Source: Bifidobacterium sp. ESL0745 (GTDB lineage: Bacteria > Actinomycetota > Actinomycetes > Actinomycetales > Bifidobacteriaceae). From it: DNA of 64,000 nucleotides. The notes below the pieces were generated by a model. It did not search any database. It had not been told where the DNA came from and was given only the letters and a program-made list of their open reading frames with translations. The DNA is taken from contig NZ_JAQTHX010000001.1 in assembly GCF_029433335.1 (NCBI RefSeq), forward strand, positions 1,116,001 through 1,180,000, in the 5' to 3' direction. Positions 46,008 through 56,681 of this stretch are shown here, in pieces; position 1 is the first letter of the stretch; each line of letters begins with the position of its first letter. The translations under genes and the position numbers were made by a program.

Positions 46008-48144
46008 TGGATTCTTCCGGCTTCATGCCGACCGAGCGCTTGAGCGATTCGGGAATCGGCACCGGCGGGATGTCGGAATCCGGCCGAGCCGCATCGGAAA
46101 GCCAAAGCTTGCGTTCCGGGGCCTTCTTCAGATTGGCGAAGATGACCTTCAGCTCCTTTTCGTTCAGGGTTTCCTTGACCAAGAGCTGACGCACCAGCTC
46201 ATCGAGCACATCGCGGTTGTCGGTGATGATCTGCCAGGCCTCGGTGTGTGCGGTCTCGATCATGCCGTGAACCTCTTCGTCGATGATGTCCTGCGTACGC
46301 TCGGAGTAATCATGGATGAAGTTGTTGGCGGAATCCTCACCATGCTCGGAATCACCCCACTTGACGGCTCCGAGCTTGGAGGACAGGCCGAATTCGATGA
46401 CCATCTTACGGGCGATCTGCGTGGCCTTCTCGATGTCGTTGGAAGCGCCGGTGGTCGGGTCATGGAAAACGACCTCTTCGGCGGTGCGGCCGCCCATGGC
46501 ATAGGCCATCTGATCCAAGAGCTCGTTACGGGACTGGGAGTAGCGGTCCTGCGTGGGCATCACAGCGGTATAGCCCAAGGCACGGCCTCGCGGCAGAATC
46601 GTCACCTTGGTCACCGGGTCGGTATTGTGCAGTGCGGCGGCGACCAGCGCGTGGCCGCCCTCGTGGTAGGCGGTGTTGCGCATCTCGTCGAGGGCCATGC
46701 CGCGCGACTGGCGCTTCGGACCGGACTGGACACGGTCGATGGCCTCGTCGATGGCGCGGTTGTCGATCAGTTGGGCTCCCACACGGGCGCAGAGCAATGC
46801 AGCCTCGTTCAGCACATTGGCCAGGTCGGCACCAGTGAAGCCAGGCGTCCGCACGGCCACGGTGTGCAAATCGACATCGGGGACGAACGGCTTGCCTTTG
46901 GCGTGCACCTTGAGGATTTCCTCGCGGCCTTCCAGGTCCGGGGCCTCGACGGCCACCTGACGGTCGAAACGACCGGGACGCAACAGCGCCTCGTCCAAAA
47001 CGTCAGGGCGGTTGGTGGCGGCAATGATGATGAGGTTGGTGTCGTTGTCGAAACCATCCATCTCGACCAGCAGCTGGTTCAGGGTCTGCTCGCGCTCGTC
47101 GTGTCCGCCGCTCATGCCGGAGCCACGCTTGCGGCCGACGGCGTCGATCTCATCGATGAAGATGATGGCCGGCGCGTTCTTCTTGGCCTCGTCGAAGAGG
47201 TCACGTACACGGGAGGCACCAAGACCGACGAACATCTCGACGAAGTCGGAACCTGCCATGGAGTAGAACGGTACGCCCGCCTCGCCTGCGACGGCTCGCG
47301 CGAGCAGCGTCTTACCGGTTCCAGGAGGGCCATAAAGCAGCACGCCGCGCGGAATCCGGGCACCGAGCGCCTTGTATTTGGAAGGATCCTTCAAAAAGTC
47401 CTTGATCTCCTCGACTTCGGCCACGGCGGCTTCCTCGCCGGCCACGTCGGAGAACTTGGTGGTCGGGGTCTGCCCGTCCAGAAGCTTGCCGTTGTCCTTC
47501 TTGCCACCCATGCCGAGCATGCCGTTCATGCCACCGCTCATCCGACTGAACAGCCACCAGCAGAGCACCAGAAGGATGATAAAGGGCAACAGCGTGGAAA
47601 TCAGATAGCCCCACACCGAATCGGACTGCATGTCTGAGGTCCAGCCATTCTTCGGATCGGCCTTCTTGACGGCCTTGAGTACTTCCGGCCCTTCGGCAAG
47701 CGTGTAGTAAAACTGCACGTCGCGGCCGTAATTGTGGTTGGACTTTGTGTTGGGATCGACCTTGTTGAAGTCCTGGTCAAGCTTCAGCTTCACCATCTGC
47801 TTGTTGTCGATGATCTGGATACGGTTGGCCTCGCCCTGTTGGATGAGCTCCATACCGTTCTTCGTATCAATGGTCTGCGTCCCCGTCGAACTGAACAGCT
47901 GGAATCCGGCAAATACCAGCAAAACCAACACCACAATCCAGAGAACCGGCGATTGCCAGAACGGCCGCTTCTCATTGGGGTTGCTATCACCCTTGTTGTT
48001 GTTATGGCGGTTGTTACCATTGTTGCCGTTGTTGGAATTGTTGCCCCGATTGAACGGGTTGAAAGGATTGTTGTTATTGTTGTTGGATCCGTTCGGGTTG
48101 CCCATCGGCCCCATGGGATTACGAGGATTCTGAGGATAGCTCAT
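46000..48144 (-). CDS. ftsH: ATP-dependent zinc metalloprotease FtsH
   Basis: The protein has 714 residues. A 45-residue Asn/Gly-rich N-terminus is followed by membrane segment 1 ('[17 protein letters not shown]'), an outside domain, membrane segment 2 ('[19 protein letters not shown]'), the AAA module with 'GPPGTGKT' (about 275) and '[11 protein letters not shown]', the SRH, and the protease with 'HEGGHALVA' (about 492, zinc site). It degrades membrane and soluble proteins as a hexamer. It starts by overlapping the hpt stop by four bases. The end overlaps the FolBK-like gene by eight bases. The N-terminal Asn run is unusual and needs no frameshift to explain. Confidence 0.97.
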   Translation of the reverse strand: MSYPQNPRNPMGPMGNPNGSNNNNNNPFNPFNRGNNSNNGNNGNNRHNNNKGDSNPNEKRPFWQSPVLWIVVLVLLVFAGFQLFSSTGTQTIDTKNGMELIQQGEANRIQIIDNKQMVKLKLDQDFNKVDPNTKSNHNYGRDVQFYYTLAEGPEVLKAVKKADPKNGWTSDMQSDSVWGYLISTLLPFIILLVLCWWLFSRMSGGMNGMLGMGGKKDNGKLLDGQTPTTKFSDVAGEEAAVAEVEEIKDFLKDPSKYKALGARIPRGVLLYGPPGTGKTLLARAVAGEAGVPFYSMAGSDFVEMFVGLGASRVRDLFDEAKKNAPAIIFIDEIDAVGRKRGSGMSGGHDEREQTLNQLLVEMDGFDNDTNLIIIAATNRPDVLDEALLRPGRFDRQVAVEAPDLEGREEILKVHAKGKPFVPDVDLHTVAVRTPGFTGADLANVLNEAALLCARVGAQLIDNRAIDEAIDRVQSGPKRQSRGMALDEMRNTAYHEGGHALVAAALHNTDPVTKVTILPRGRALGYTAVMPTQDRYSQSRNELLDQMAYAMGGRTAEEVVFHDPTTGASNDIEKATQIARKMVIEFGLSSKLGAVKWGDSEHGEDSANNFIHDYSERTQDIIDEEVHGMIETAHTEAWQIITDNRDVLDELVRQLLVKETLNEKELKVIFANLKKAPERKLWLSDAARPDSDIPPVPIPESLKRSVGMKPEESSE

Positions 48145-48713
48145 GCTGCTTCTCCTTGATAGACGGACGGCTTCAGAACTGCGATGGAATCAAGATTGCG
48201 GAAATGTTCCTTATAGTCAAGGCCGAAGCCGACAACGAATTCATCGGGAACTTCGTAGCCTTTATATTTCAAGGGCACATCGACCTCACGGCGGGATGGT
48301 TTCTCGAGCAGCGCAAACACCTCGACGCTTGCCGCCCCCCGGCCCTTGAGCTCACGGACAAGCCAGTCAAGCGTATAGCCGGAATCGATGATGTCCTCGA
48401 CAATCAGGACATTACGCCCTTTGACATCGCAGGAAAGATCTTGACGGACGGTGATTTTCCCGCTGCTTTCGAGCCCTTCGCCATAACTGGACAGGCTCAT
48501 GAAATCCATCTGCACATTGATGCTCAAAGCCTGTGAAAATGCCGCAAGTGTGTTGACAGCCCCCTTGAGTACGGCGACCAGCAAGAGATCCTTGCCTGCA
48601 TAATCCTTGCTCACTTGCGCCGCCACTTCTTTGATCTTGCGTTCGATTTGTGCTTTTGACACCAATTCATGGTCGATCTGATCTTGTACATCCGCAATTT
48701 GCATATCATCCAT
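48141..48713 (-). CDS. hpt: Hypoxanthine phosphoribosyltransferase
   Basis: The start is taken as the ATG at 48713 (190 residues); a second ATG three codons later is equally possible. It has the PRPP-binding loop '[18 protein letters not shown]', the N-terminal pyrophosphate loop near '[13 protein letters not shown]', and the family end with '[15 protein letters not shown]'. It salvages hypoxanthine and guanine to IMP and GMP. The start lies inside the 3' end of tilS and the stop overlaps ftsH, the usual tilS-hpt-ftsH order of Gram-positive bacteria. Confidence 0.95.
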   Translation of the reverse strand: MDDMQIADVQDQIDHELVSKAQIERKIKEVAAQVSKDYAGKDLLLVAVLKGAVNTLAAFSQALSINVQMDFMSLSSYGEGLESSGKITVRQDLSCDVKGRNVLIVEDIIDSGYTLDWLVRELKGRGAASVEVFALLEKPSRREVDVPLKYKGYEVPDEFVVGFGLDYKEHFRNLDSIAVLKPSVYQGEAA

Positions 48714-49950
48714 TTTTACACACGCGAATGACGTGTTTCTGCCTATTGACTGAATATCCGCTGGGAAGTGAGAGCGCACCCTGACCGTGCCAACACGTGA
48801 CTAGTGCATCGATGGACAGAACGTGCCCGGAATTGAACGCTATTCCTAGCTGTGCGAGCACCCGAGCGATGACTCTGCGGCGAATCGCCGGATGGGCAAC
48901 AGCCAGCGGTTTTACTTGCAAAACCGCCACTTCCCCGCTTTCTATAGCAGTCGTATTATCGAGATCACCGCTCGTATCAGCTACAACCGGATTGCTTGAT
49001 TTGGATATTTGTAAATCGTTTATGTTTGATGAAGCGTTTGTCTGCACGGGTGCAGTACTATCACCGATTCGATCAGCTAAAAGTGAAGAGGCAACATCGC
49101 CGTTCCAGGAAACGACTGCACGATACAGGTTTTCGCTTGTCTCTTCCAGAAAATCCTTGTCGGTGCGGGCAGTGGCCGAAGCCTTAGCGAGATGCGCCGA
49201 AAAATCGCCGCCAAAAAACGACGATAGATATGGCATCAGCGTGTGCCGCACCCGCGAACGGAGCGGGTAGCCTTGAGGCAACAGTTCGTTTGCCGGTACC
49301 GAATCCCCGTTCGTCGGATCATCCCACCATTCGATCGAAAGCTCCTGGCAGATACGGGTGGTCTGCCCGCGCGTAATATCAAGGAATGGACGAGTGAACC
49401 GGACACCTTCCCTTTCAAAATCGGAAGGCATGCCCGCGAGCGCATCGATACCGCCCGAACGCATCAGGTCCATGATCACGGTTTCGGCCTGATCATCGCG
49501 GGTATGCGCCAGCAACACCACACAGTCAGCGATGCCGCGGGCGGTTTGGGCCAACGCCGCATAACGCGCTTCTCGTGCCACTTCCTCTTCGCTTCGTCCG
49601 TTTTCGCGGCCTTCAACGCTAATCGTGCGTACCAGAACGGGGTCCAATCCCAAATTCTTGCAACGGTTTGCTGCTTCCTGCACGACTTGGTCGGAACCAG
49701 GCTGAAGCCGGTGGTCGACAATAACCGCACCGCAATGAAGCCCCAACATCCCACAGACGATGTGACTCACCGCTGCGAGCGCCATCGAATCTCGTCCGCC
49801 CGAACACGCCACCAGAACCGTGGGCGCATCATCGTCGGGGCGATGCCGACCGTGTTCGGCAAAACGTGAACTTTGCCGTTCAAGTCCGGAACGGGCAAGT
49901 GCGTTGCGCACGTCGCCAATCGCCTGCTTGATGGTCGCCGAATATGCCAT
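48706..49950 (-). CDS. tilS: tRNA(Ile)-lysidine synthase
   Basis: The protein has 414 residues. The PP-loop 'VLVACSGGRDSMALAAV' (about 47-63) is the ATP pyrophosphatase motif. 'LLAHTRDDQAETVIM' and 'RPFLDITRGQTTRICQ' are typical TilS segments. The C-terminal part contains a low-complexity Ser/Asp/Thr linker before a small conserved domain. It converts C34 of the CAU-anticodon isoleucine tRNA to lysidine so that AUA is read correctly. It overlaps hpt at its end and lies four bases after dacB. Confidence 0.94.
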   Translation of the reverse strand: MAYSATIKQAIGDVRNALARSGLERQSSRFAEHGRHRPDDDAPTVLVACSGGRDSMALAAVSHIVCGMLGLHCGAVIVDHRLQPGSDQVVQEAANRCKNLGLDPVLVRTISVEGRENGRSEEEVAREARYAALAQTARGIADCVVLLAHTRDDQAETVIMDLMRSGGIDALAGMPSDFEREGVRFTRPFLDITRGQTTRICQELSIEWWDDPTNGDSVPANELLPQGYPLRSRVRHTLMPYLSSFFGGDFSAHLAKASATARTDKDFLEETSENLYRAVVSWNGDVASSLLADRIGDSTAPVQTNASSNINDLQISKSSNPVVADTSGDLDNTTAIESGEVAVLQVKPLAVAHPAIRRRVIARVLAQLGIAFNSGHVLSIDALVTCWHGQGALSLPSGYSVNRQKHVIRVCKNG

Positions 49951-49954
49951 CGTC

Positions 49955-51445
49955 TCAGAGCCCCGCCAGTGCCGAGATCAGCGTATCAATGGCTTTTCTC
50001 GCTGCCCAGTAGTCCTGCGGCTTGTTGACTACCACAGCGAAGGCAAGCACGCCACCGTTCTTGCGTGAGACATTGCCGGCCATCGAGGTGACTTCGTCCA
50101 AGGAACCGGTTTTGACGCGCAACAGACCGGCCGCGCTTGGGTCTTTCAGACGGCTTTTTGCCGTACCCACAAAGCCGGGAACCGACAAGCCTTCTCCAGC
50201 CGCAGCTCCCGGACCGGAATGCAGATTATGGGTCTGGATCTCCACAAGCGTCTTTACCTCAAGCGCCGACCCTTCGGAAAGCCCGGAGCAATCAGCCATG
50301 TGCAGATTCGTCGTCTCGACACCAAGCTTGTCAAGCTCGTTTTTGACGGCTTTGGTGGCCCCTTCCGGACTGTTGCCAGCACCCGTTTTCAACGCCAGGA
50401 GCCTTCCGAACTCTTCGATCAGGGTGTTGTCGGAATGGCGCAGGGTGAAGGCCATGACTTCGTTCAACGTGGCGGACTCGACCGTTGCGATGCGCTTGAC
50501 ACCACCTGAGGCTTCTTTGGCGGAGACGTCAGCGTTGACGGCGATGCCCCGTTGCCCCAGCAGCGAGGCAAAAACGACCGCTGCATCATGCGCCGGCGTC
50601 ACCGACATCTCGGGATAGGCGGTGTACTGATCGGGGTCGTGCGCCGTACCTTTCCATTGCCGCCCGCCGTCTATGGCCATGGAGGCGACACCGGTGAAAT
50701 TGGTGTTGCCTTCGTTGTGGGAAGCGACATTCGCCGGAGACCGAACCGCCCCGAAAAGCGTGTCGTCATATTGCAGATGAACCTGGCCGATGTTCTGCTT
50801 TTTAAGTGTGGCGACGGTTTGGTCGGCAAGTGTGGCAAGACCGGCACGGCCGTTGATGTGGTTGGGGTCGTTTGCCCCGGTACCTAGCAACATGTCGCCA
50901 TCGGATTTGAGCGTCAACGTGGCCTCGGTGCTCTGACCGGTTTTTGTGGCGGCGGGCAAAGGCTCCAGCAACGCGTCGGTGTGGAAGGTCGATCCCATAT
51001 CCAGCGTCGACGAAGAGGCAAGAGCGGTGAGAGTCTTCATGGTCGAGGCCGGCTCGCGGGGTGTGTCCGGATTGCGGGAATCGACGATCTTGCCGTCCGC
51101 GTCCGCGATGGCCAATGAGAAGTCGCCGCCTACTCCGGGGGTCGCGGCGAAGGCGTCGATGATCGCGTTCACTGCGTTTTTGTCGATTGGCTTACTGAGT
51201 TCGGCCGGCCCGGCGATGGCTTTCGCATCACGGACGGAACCGGAAAGCACCGACCCTGTTTTTGCGACGGGGGCAACTGTCAACGGCCCCGGCACCAGGC
51301 CGTTGACATCGGCAACAATGTAGCCGGCAGCCAACAGCAATGTCACCAGCGCCGAAATAGCGATGCGCCAAGCTCTATCGCGCTCGATATGCTTGAGCCG
51401 GCGCGCGTGCGCCCCATGACCGGAATGGATTTTCGCTGTACTCAC
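49955..51445 (-). CDS. dacB: PBP4-type D-alanyl-D-alanine carboxypeptidase
   Basis: The protein has 496 residues with an N-terminal membrane anchor or uncleaved signal ('AWRIAISALVTLLLAAGYIV'). It has the three penicilloyl-serine motifs: 'PASTMKTLTAL' (SxxK, about 137), 'HSDNTLIEEFG' (SxN, about 337) and 'LRVKTGSLDEV' (KTG, about 445). The long insert between the first two is typical of the PBP4/DacB class C group. It trims or opens peptidoglycan crosslinks outside the membrane. It sits upstream of tilS-hpt-ftsH, as in other bifidobacteria. No catalytic residue is missing. Confidence 0.94.
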   Translation of the reverse strand: MSTAKIHSGHGAHARRLKHIERDRAWRIAISALVTLLLAAGYIVADVNGLVPGPLTVAPVAKTGSVLSGSVRDAKAIAGPAELSKPIDKNAVNAIIDAFAATPGVGGDFSLAIADADGKIVDSRNPDTPREPASTMKTLTALASSSTLDMGSTFHTDALLEPLPAATKTGQSTEATLTLKSDGDMLLGTGANDPNHINGRAGLATLADQTVATLKKQNIGQVHLQYDDTLFGAVRSPANVASHNEGNTNFTGVASMAIDGGRQWKGTAHDPDQYTAYPEMSVTPAHDAAVVFASLLGQRGIAVNADVSAKEASGGVKRIATVESATLNEVMAFTLRHSDNTLIEEFGRLLALKTGAGNSPEGATKAVKNELDKLGVETTNLHMADCSGLSEGSALEVKTLVEIQTHNLHSGPGAAAGEGLSVPGFVGTAKSRLKDPSAAGLLRVKTGSLDEVTSMAGNVSRKNGGVLAFAVVVNKPQDYWAARKAIDTLISALAGL

Positions 51446-51488
51446 AACCGCTCCTCACAACCTGTACAAACCCGGACCTGACCCAAAC

Positions 51489-52712
51489 CTAGCCCTTATG
51501 CTCAATGGGTTTCCACTGGGCCTTCGAGAAGATGGCCTGGAAGGAAATCGGAATATAGCTGGCCATATAGATCGGGAAGCTCAACACATAGGCCAGCAGT
51601 TCCTTGTTGGTGGCACCGACCTGGTCACGTTCGGCAAAAATCGTGAGCGCGGCAAGCACCATCATACCAAGCAAGCCGAGCACACCACCGACCAGCCAAC
51701 TCAACAGTGAGTTGAGCTGGCTCGCCCACGAAACGAAGCCGAAGGCCGCGAACAAGATACCAAACACCACACGCAAGGCACCCAGCACCGTGAAGGGACA
51801 AATCAGCATCGTGAAATCGACTGCGGAAAAATCGCGTTCCTTGATGGCTCGCTTGATCAGCTGAGGGCCATAATACCGGAAGACCTGCAAAAAGCCTTTG
51901 CTCCAACGAAGTCGTTGTCGCCAACTCTGGCCGAACGTATCAGGCTGCTCGTCATAGAGGATGGCGGTGCCACAATAGCCGATGCGGTCGCCGTGCAGGA
52001 CGGAATCCATCGTGAATTCGAGGTCTTCGGTCAAAAGATGGAATTTCCAGCCCTTGTTGCGTTGCATCACCTCGCGGGAGAACATGAAGCCGGTGCCGCC
52101 GACATGGCAGCTGGAGCCGAAAAGCATACGCGAGTTGTTGAGGAAGCGGGATTCGCGGATGAACCACAGGGCCGAACCCGAAGAGACCCAGTTGTCGGAA
52201 AGGTTGGTGGAGTTGCGGTAGCTCGTGAGAATCTTGAAACCGGATTGGAAAGCCTTGTTCATTTCCTCGATATAGTGCTTGTCAAGCCGGTTGTCGGCGT
52301 CGAAGACGAAGAAGGCGTCGTAGTCGTCGGCGACTTCCCTTTCCCTCATCGCGTCAAGCAGATAGGTCAATGCGTACCCCTTGCCGATCTGCTGCGTATT
52401 GTGCCGCTCGACGACGTTGCAACCCATGTTCCGCACCACTTCGGCGGTTTTGTCGGTGCAGTTGTCGGCCACCAGCCAGATGTCGACAAGTTTTGAGGGG
52501 TAGGTCTGCGCGCGAATCGAATTGATGAGATTCGGCACGACGGTTTCCTCGTTGCGCGCCGAGATGAGAACCGCATACCGCTTGTCCATCGGCGCCGCCG
52601 GAAACGTGATGTGGTGGTGAAAAAGCGAAGCGACGATGCAGACCGCCTGATATCCAAGGCTCACCGCACCCAGAATGAACATCAGGATGTCAAGGATGTT
52701 GAGCAATACCAT
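51489..52712 (-). CDS. Membrane-bound processive family 2 glycosyltransferase
   Basis: The start is the ATG at 52712, one base after the upstream stop (407 residues); the frame is open further but overlaps the AI-2E gene. An N-terminal membrane segment is followed by a GT-A catalytic domain: 'LISARNEETVVPNLI', 'FVFDADNRLD' (DxD, about 140), 'LLTEDLEFTM' (base) and 'QRLRWSKGF' (Q/RxxRW acceptor motif). C-terminal membrane segments follow. The motifs match polysaccharide synthases of the cellulose/hyaluronan type, so it probably makes an exopolysaccharide or cell-wall glycan from a UDP-sugar. Confidence 0.88.
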   Translation of the reverse strand: MVLLNILDILMFILGAVSLGYQAVCIVASLFHHHITFPAAPMDKRYAVLISARNEETVVPNLINSIRAQTYPSKLVDIWLVADNCTDKTAEVVRNMGCNVVERHNTQQIGKGYALTYLLDAMREREVADDYDAFFVFDADNRLDKHYIEEMNKAFQSGFKILTSYRNSTNLSDNWVSSGSALWFIRESRFLNNSRMLFGSSCHVGGTGFMFSREVMQRNKGWKFHLLTEDLEFTMDSVLHGDRIGYCGTAILYDEQPDTFGQSWRQRLRWSKGFLQVFRYYGPQLIKRAIKERDFSAVDFTMLICPFTVLGALRVVFGILFAAFGFVSWASQLNSLLSWLVGGVLGLLGMMVLAALTIFAERDQVGATNKELLAYVLSFPIYMASYIPISFQAIFSKAQWKPIEHKG

Positions 52713-52713
52713 T

Positions 52714-54306
52714 TCAGTGCCACCTGCTCCTTGGGTTATCACTTGCCCCGTCGGCCGTTCTATCACGGTCCACTTTACCTTGGGTTCCGCCCTTGAGTCC
52801 GGTTCCGGATTCCCGGCCGTTGGCAGCATGACCTTTCCCGACATTCTCCTGCTTCGGTTGCAGCGCGTCGGAATCGTTCTCCTCGCTGCCTTTCAGCCCA
52901 CTTCGTTGCGGCGCGGTGCCATCCAGCACCCCTTTGGGAATGGCGATGGTCGCTGATTCATCGAGGTCATGGCCCGTGGAGACTACATTCGAATCGGAGG
53001 ACATCCGGTAGAACTCATCGCGCAGGTTGCGCAGCTCGTCATCTGTGGGGACCCTTGCGCTTGAGCCTTTGGCGGCGCGGGGCATGTGCTGCGCCACAGG
53101 CTGCACCACATGCTCGTTGAACGCCTCGGCCCCGGCGACGACCTTGGATTTCTTGACCGGCACCGGATCACTCATCAGCGGCGAGTCGACCAGCTCGTAC
53201 CTCTTGGTGTACACCTTGAAGAGCGCCTGCAGGCTTGCAGTGATCGGCAGGGCGAGGAAAGCTCCGAGAGCCCCGAAGACGGCACCAAGCACCAATACAG
53301 AAAGGAAGGCGATGGCCGGATTCAGGTCCATCGTGCGCTGGGAAACCTTCGGCGAGATGATGAGGTTTTCGATCTGCTGATAGATGACGATGAAGACAAC
53401 CACGGCCACCCCATAGAGGAAACCGCGCGAGCTCCAAGCGAAGATGACCGGAAGCGCACCGCCGATATACGTGCCGATCGTCGGGACGAACTGCGAGACG
53501 ATGCCGCAGAACAACGCCAACGGCAACCAGTTGGGCACCTTGATGATCATGAGGAATATCGAAGTGAAGAAAGCATTGAACGCGGCAAGAATCGTACGCG
53601 AGAACAGGAAGCCGGAGATCTGGTCCTGCACGATGGTCCAAGCCAGCAGAAAACGGCGTTGCGCGCTCGGACCAAGCCATTGGCACAGGCTCCTGCGCAT
53701 TTTGGGGCCGGCGGCAGAAACGTAATACGTAACCATGACGATGGTCAGGATGTTGATGATGGCGCTTACGAGCCCCATAGTGGTGCTCAGCGCCTGACCG
53801 GCGAAATCGGTGACCCAGGAGGTCTGTAGGTTCTTGGCGATTTCGCTGCCCAAGTTGGATATTTCGGGAAGCTTGAAGTCGGTGTATTGCGCGACAAGAT
53901 GCTGCGCCTGCGCGTAGAGGTCGGGAATGCCCTTGATCATCGAAATCAACTGTTGGACAAACATGTTGCCGAACAACCCAAGCAAGGCAAGCACGACGAC
54001 GACCAATCCGACCAGGGTGGCGGCGGATGCGGCCCCGCGCTTCCATCCATGTCGCACCAGGCGCACGACCAGCGGCTCCATCGCCAACGCGACGAAAATG
54101 GAAATGATGACGTCAAGGACGATGAAGGAGACCTTGCTCCACGACCTGAAGATGAAAATGCAGACAAAAACGGCTATGGCGGTGTACAGCAGCGCCCGCC
54201 CCCACCAATCCGGCGGTCTTCTCGAATCGCCCTTCTGGGGAAACACCGATGCGAAATCTATCTTCTGGCTCTCGTTGTTGCCGTCTTCCTGCCCACGTTC
54301 CTTCAT
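52714..54306 (-). CDS. AI-2E family membrane permease
   Basis: The start is taken as ATG 54306; TTG 54315 is in frame. The 530-residue protein has about eight membrane segments in two groups with the family features 'FIVLDVIISIFVALAMEPLVVRL' near segment 2, a large extracellular loop, and 'QQIENLIISPKVSQRTMDLNPA' before the last segments. The last 130 residues are a Ser/Asp/Gly-rich cytoplasmic tail with no domain. The family includes TqsA and Na+/H+ antiporter-like proteins; transport substrate here is unknown. It may be cotranscribed with the glycosyltransferase that follows. Confidence 0.85.
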   Translation of the reverse strand: MKERGQEDGNNESQKIDFASVFPQKGDSRRPPDWWGRALLYTAIAVFVCIFIFRSWSKVSFIVLDVIISIFVALAMEPLVVRLVRHGWKRGAASAATLVGLVVVVLALLGLFGNMFVQQLISMIKGIPDLYAQAQHLVAQYTDFKLPEISNLGSEIAKNLQTSWVTDFAGQALSTTMGLVSAIINILTIVMVTYYVSAAGPKMRRSLCQWLGPSAQRRFLLAWTIVQDQISGFLFSRTILAAFNAFFTSIFLMIIKVPNWLPLALFCGIVSQFVPTIGTYIGGALPVIFAWSSRGFLYGVAVVVFIVIYQQIENLIISPKVSQRTMDLNPAIAFLSVLVLGAVFGALGAFLALPITASLQALFKVYTKRYELVDSPLMSDPVPVKKSKVVAGAEAFNEHVVQPVAQHMPRAAKGSSARVPTDDELRNLRDEFYRMSSDSNVVSTGHDLDESATIAIPKGVLDGTAPQRSGLKGSEENDSDALQPKQENVGKGHAANGRESGTGLKGGTQGKVDRDRTADGASDNPRSRWH

Positions 54307-54362
54307 GATTTCCAATCCTACCTCGCCCCATGTGTAGGCAACTAGGCATATCCTCGTATATC

Positions 54363-55277
54363 ATGGTCAATGTTTCTATTGTGATACCTGCGTACAACGA
54401 ACAGGATCGTATCGTCAGCTGCCTGGCGAATGCCGTCTGTCAATCCGTTGCACCCTACGAGGTCATCATCGTCGACAACAGGTCGAACGATCGAACCTGC
54501 GAACTGGTCGAACGATTCATTGCCAATCATCCTGATTCCATGGTGAAATTGGTCCATCAGGACAAAGAGCAGGGGCTTATCCCCACCCGCAATTTCGGCT
54601 TTTCAGTGGCCAAAGGCGACGTGTTCGGCCGTATCGACGCGGACTGCATGCTCAAACCGGACTGGGTCGAAGTCGTCACCGACATCTTCGATAATGATCC
54701 CAATGCCATGGGCGCCACCGGACCGGCCGTCTATTACGATATGCCCGCCAAACGATTGGGACTTGAAGGCGACAACAAGGTACGCAAGGTCACCTATCGC
54801 GCCGACAACGACAAGGTGCTGCTCTTCGGCTCCAACATGGCGGTGCGCGCCAGCGCTTGGGAGAAGATCAAAGACAAGGTGTGCCGCGACAAGCAGGACA
54901 TCATGCACGAGGACATCGACATCTCCCTGCATCTGCTCGACCAGGGACTCAAAACCGTCTATTGCGAGCATATGATCACCGGGGTTTCCGCCCGTCGTAT
55001 GGATACGTCGTTCTCTTCGTTTCGCAAGTACATGCAGCGTTTCCAGAACACCTTTGATGCCCACCCAAACCATTCCAGGGTTCACGATACCGAGCGCACG
55101 CTTTATGCGCTCTATCCCGCGCTGCGGGCCTTCTACCCCGTCTACCAGAAATATTTGAGCCACCGTGATGTCAATCCGGCCGAACGCATCTGGAGCAGGG
55201 AACAGCACAGCATGAACACCGCGAGCCGCAACCGCGGCGGCAGAAGAACTAAAAACAGATCAATCGGCGAGCACTGA
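54363..55277 (+). CDS. Family 2 glycosyltransferase, soluble
   Basis: The start is ATG 54363 (304 residues). 'SIVIPAYNEQDRIVSCLAN' and 'VIIVDNRSNDRTCELVE' form the UDP-sugar pocket. 'GRIDADCMLKPDWV' is the DxD metal motif (about 90). A 'HEDIDISLHLLDQG' segment gives the probable base. There is no membrane segment. The C-terminus is basic and Asn/Arg-rich. It is divergent from the AI-2E gene across only 56 bases, and lacks a good ribosome binding site, so initiation may be weak or leaderless. Sugar and acceptor unknown. Confidence 0.85.
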   Translation: MVNVSIVIPAYNEQDRIVSCLANAVCQSVAPYEVIIVDNRSNDRTCELVERFIANHPDSMVKLVHQDKEQGLIPTRNFGFSVAKGDVFGRIDADCMLKPDWVEVVTDIFDNDPNAMGATGPAVYYDMPAKRLGLEGDNKVRKVTYRADNDKVLLFGSNMAVRASAWEKIKDKVCRDKQDIMHEDIDISLHLLDQGLKTVYCEHMITGVSARRMDTSFSSFRKYMQRFQNTFDAHPNHSRVHDTERTLYALYPALRAFYPVYQKYLSHRDVNPAERIWSREQHSMNTASRNRGGRRTKNRSIGEH

Positions 55278-55384
55278 TTCGTTGCAGGCTTTCAGAATGA
55301 CGGCCGTTTATGGACTTGCTTCATGGCTCTTTCCCTTTATGCAAAACATTGTGTTCTAAAAGTTTGCGAACCGCAATTCCGTGA

Positions 55385-56245
<861 letters not shown>

Positions 56246-56275
56246 TTCGGGTTTTCCCAACTGAAAATCAATCGT

Positions 56276-56322
56276 AACGATGTGGATGTCGACTTGATTG
56301 CACGGCATCCACATCGTTTTTT
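56276..56322 (+). terminator. Terminator after acetoin reductase gene
   Basis: The arms 56276-56288 and 56306-56318 (AACGATGTGGATG) pair perfectly over 13 bases around a 17-base loop and run into a TTTTTT tract. This is a standard intrinsic terminator on the plus strand, about 30 bases after the stop. Confidence 0.9.
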
Positions 56323-56476
56323 ACTGTTGGTGTTCATCGTTGAACACTGCCGGCAGTGGCCGTGATTTATCAGATGGCATTCAGCGATTTTCTTGGCCGC
56401 TGACCTTCTTGATAGAGTAAAGAACCTTTTATTTGCAAGGCAATGCCGAACATCCGCAATTCCGGCCCGTCGTGCT

Positions 56477-56681
56477 ACAATGTATAACCTATTTGGCGGA
56501 ATAATCTGCCAGGAATTTGACGGATGTCGCAAGACCGGCAACGCTATTACGCTGAGACGTAAGGGTGTTCGAACAGGCACGAAGATGTCTCTTGAATAAT
56601 GCCGTTTGTTCGCTGCCGTTGACCAGAATAAAACAGTCTTCGGCAACGGCAATATGTAATAAAGAAGGAACGCAGAAACTC
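56477..56681 (+). promoter_or_regulatory. Long leader upstream of MgtC-family gene
   Basis: TGC-TACAAT at 56474-56482 is an extended -10 promoter. No matching -35 box is clear. It would give a leader of about 190 bases before the ATG at 56682. A stem TGCCGTTG (56614-56621) with CAACGGCA (56644-56651) lies just before the AAGGA ribosome binding site. The segment could hold a magnesium- or translation-sensing element, but it does not match the M-box I know. The stretch 56323-56470 before the promoter shows no gene. Confidence 0.45.

Noticed and set aside
47990..48110. Noncoding GTT microsatellite
   Set aside because: The GTT/ATT run is the complement of Asn codons at the start of ftsH and is in frame with the protease.
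56323..56681. M-box (ykoK) magnesium riboswitch
   Set aside because: The conserved M-box core words could not be found. Only a simple stem near the ribosome binding site is visible.
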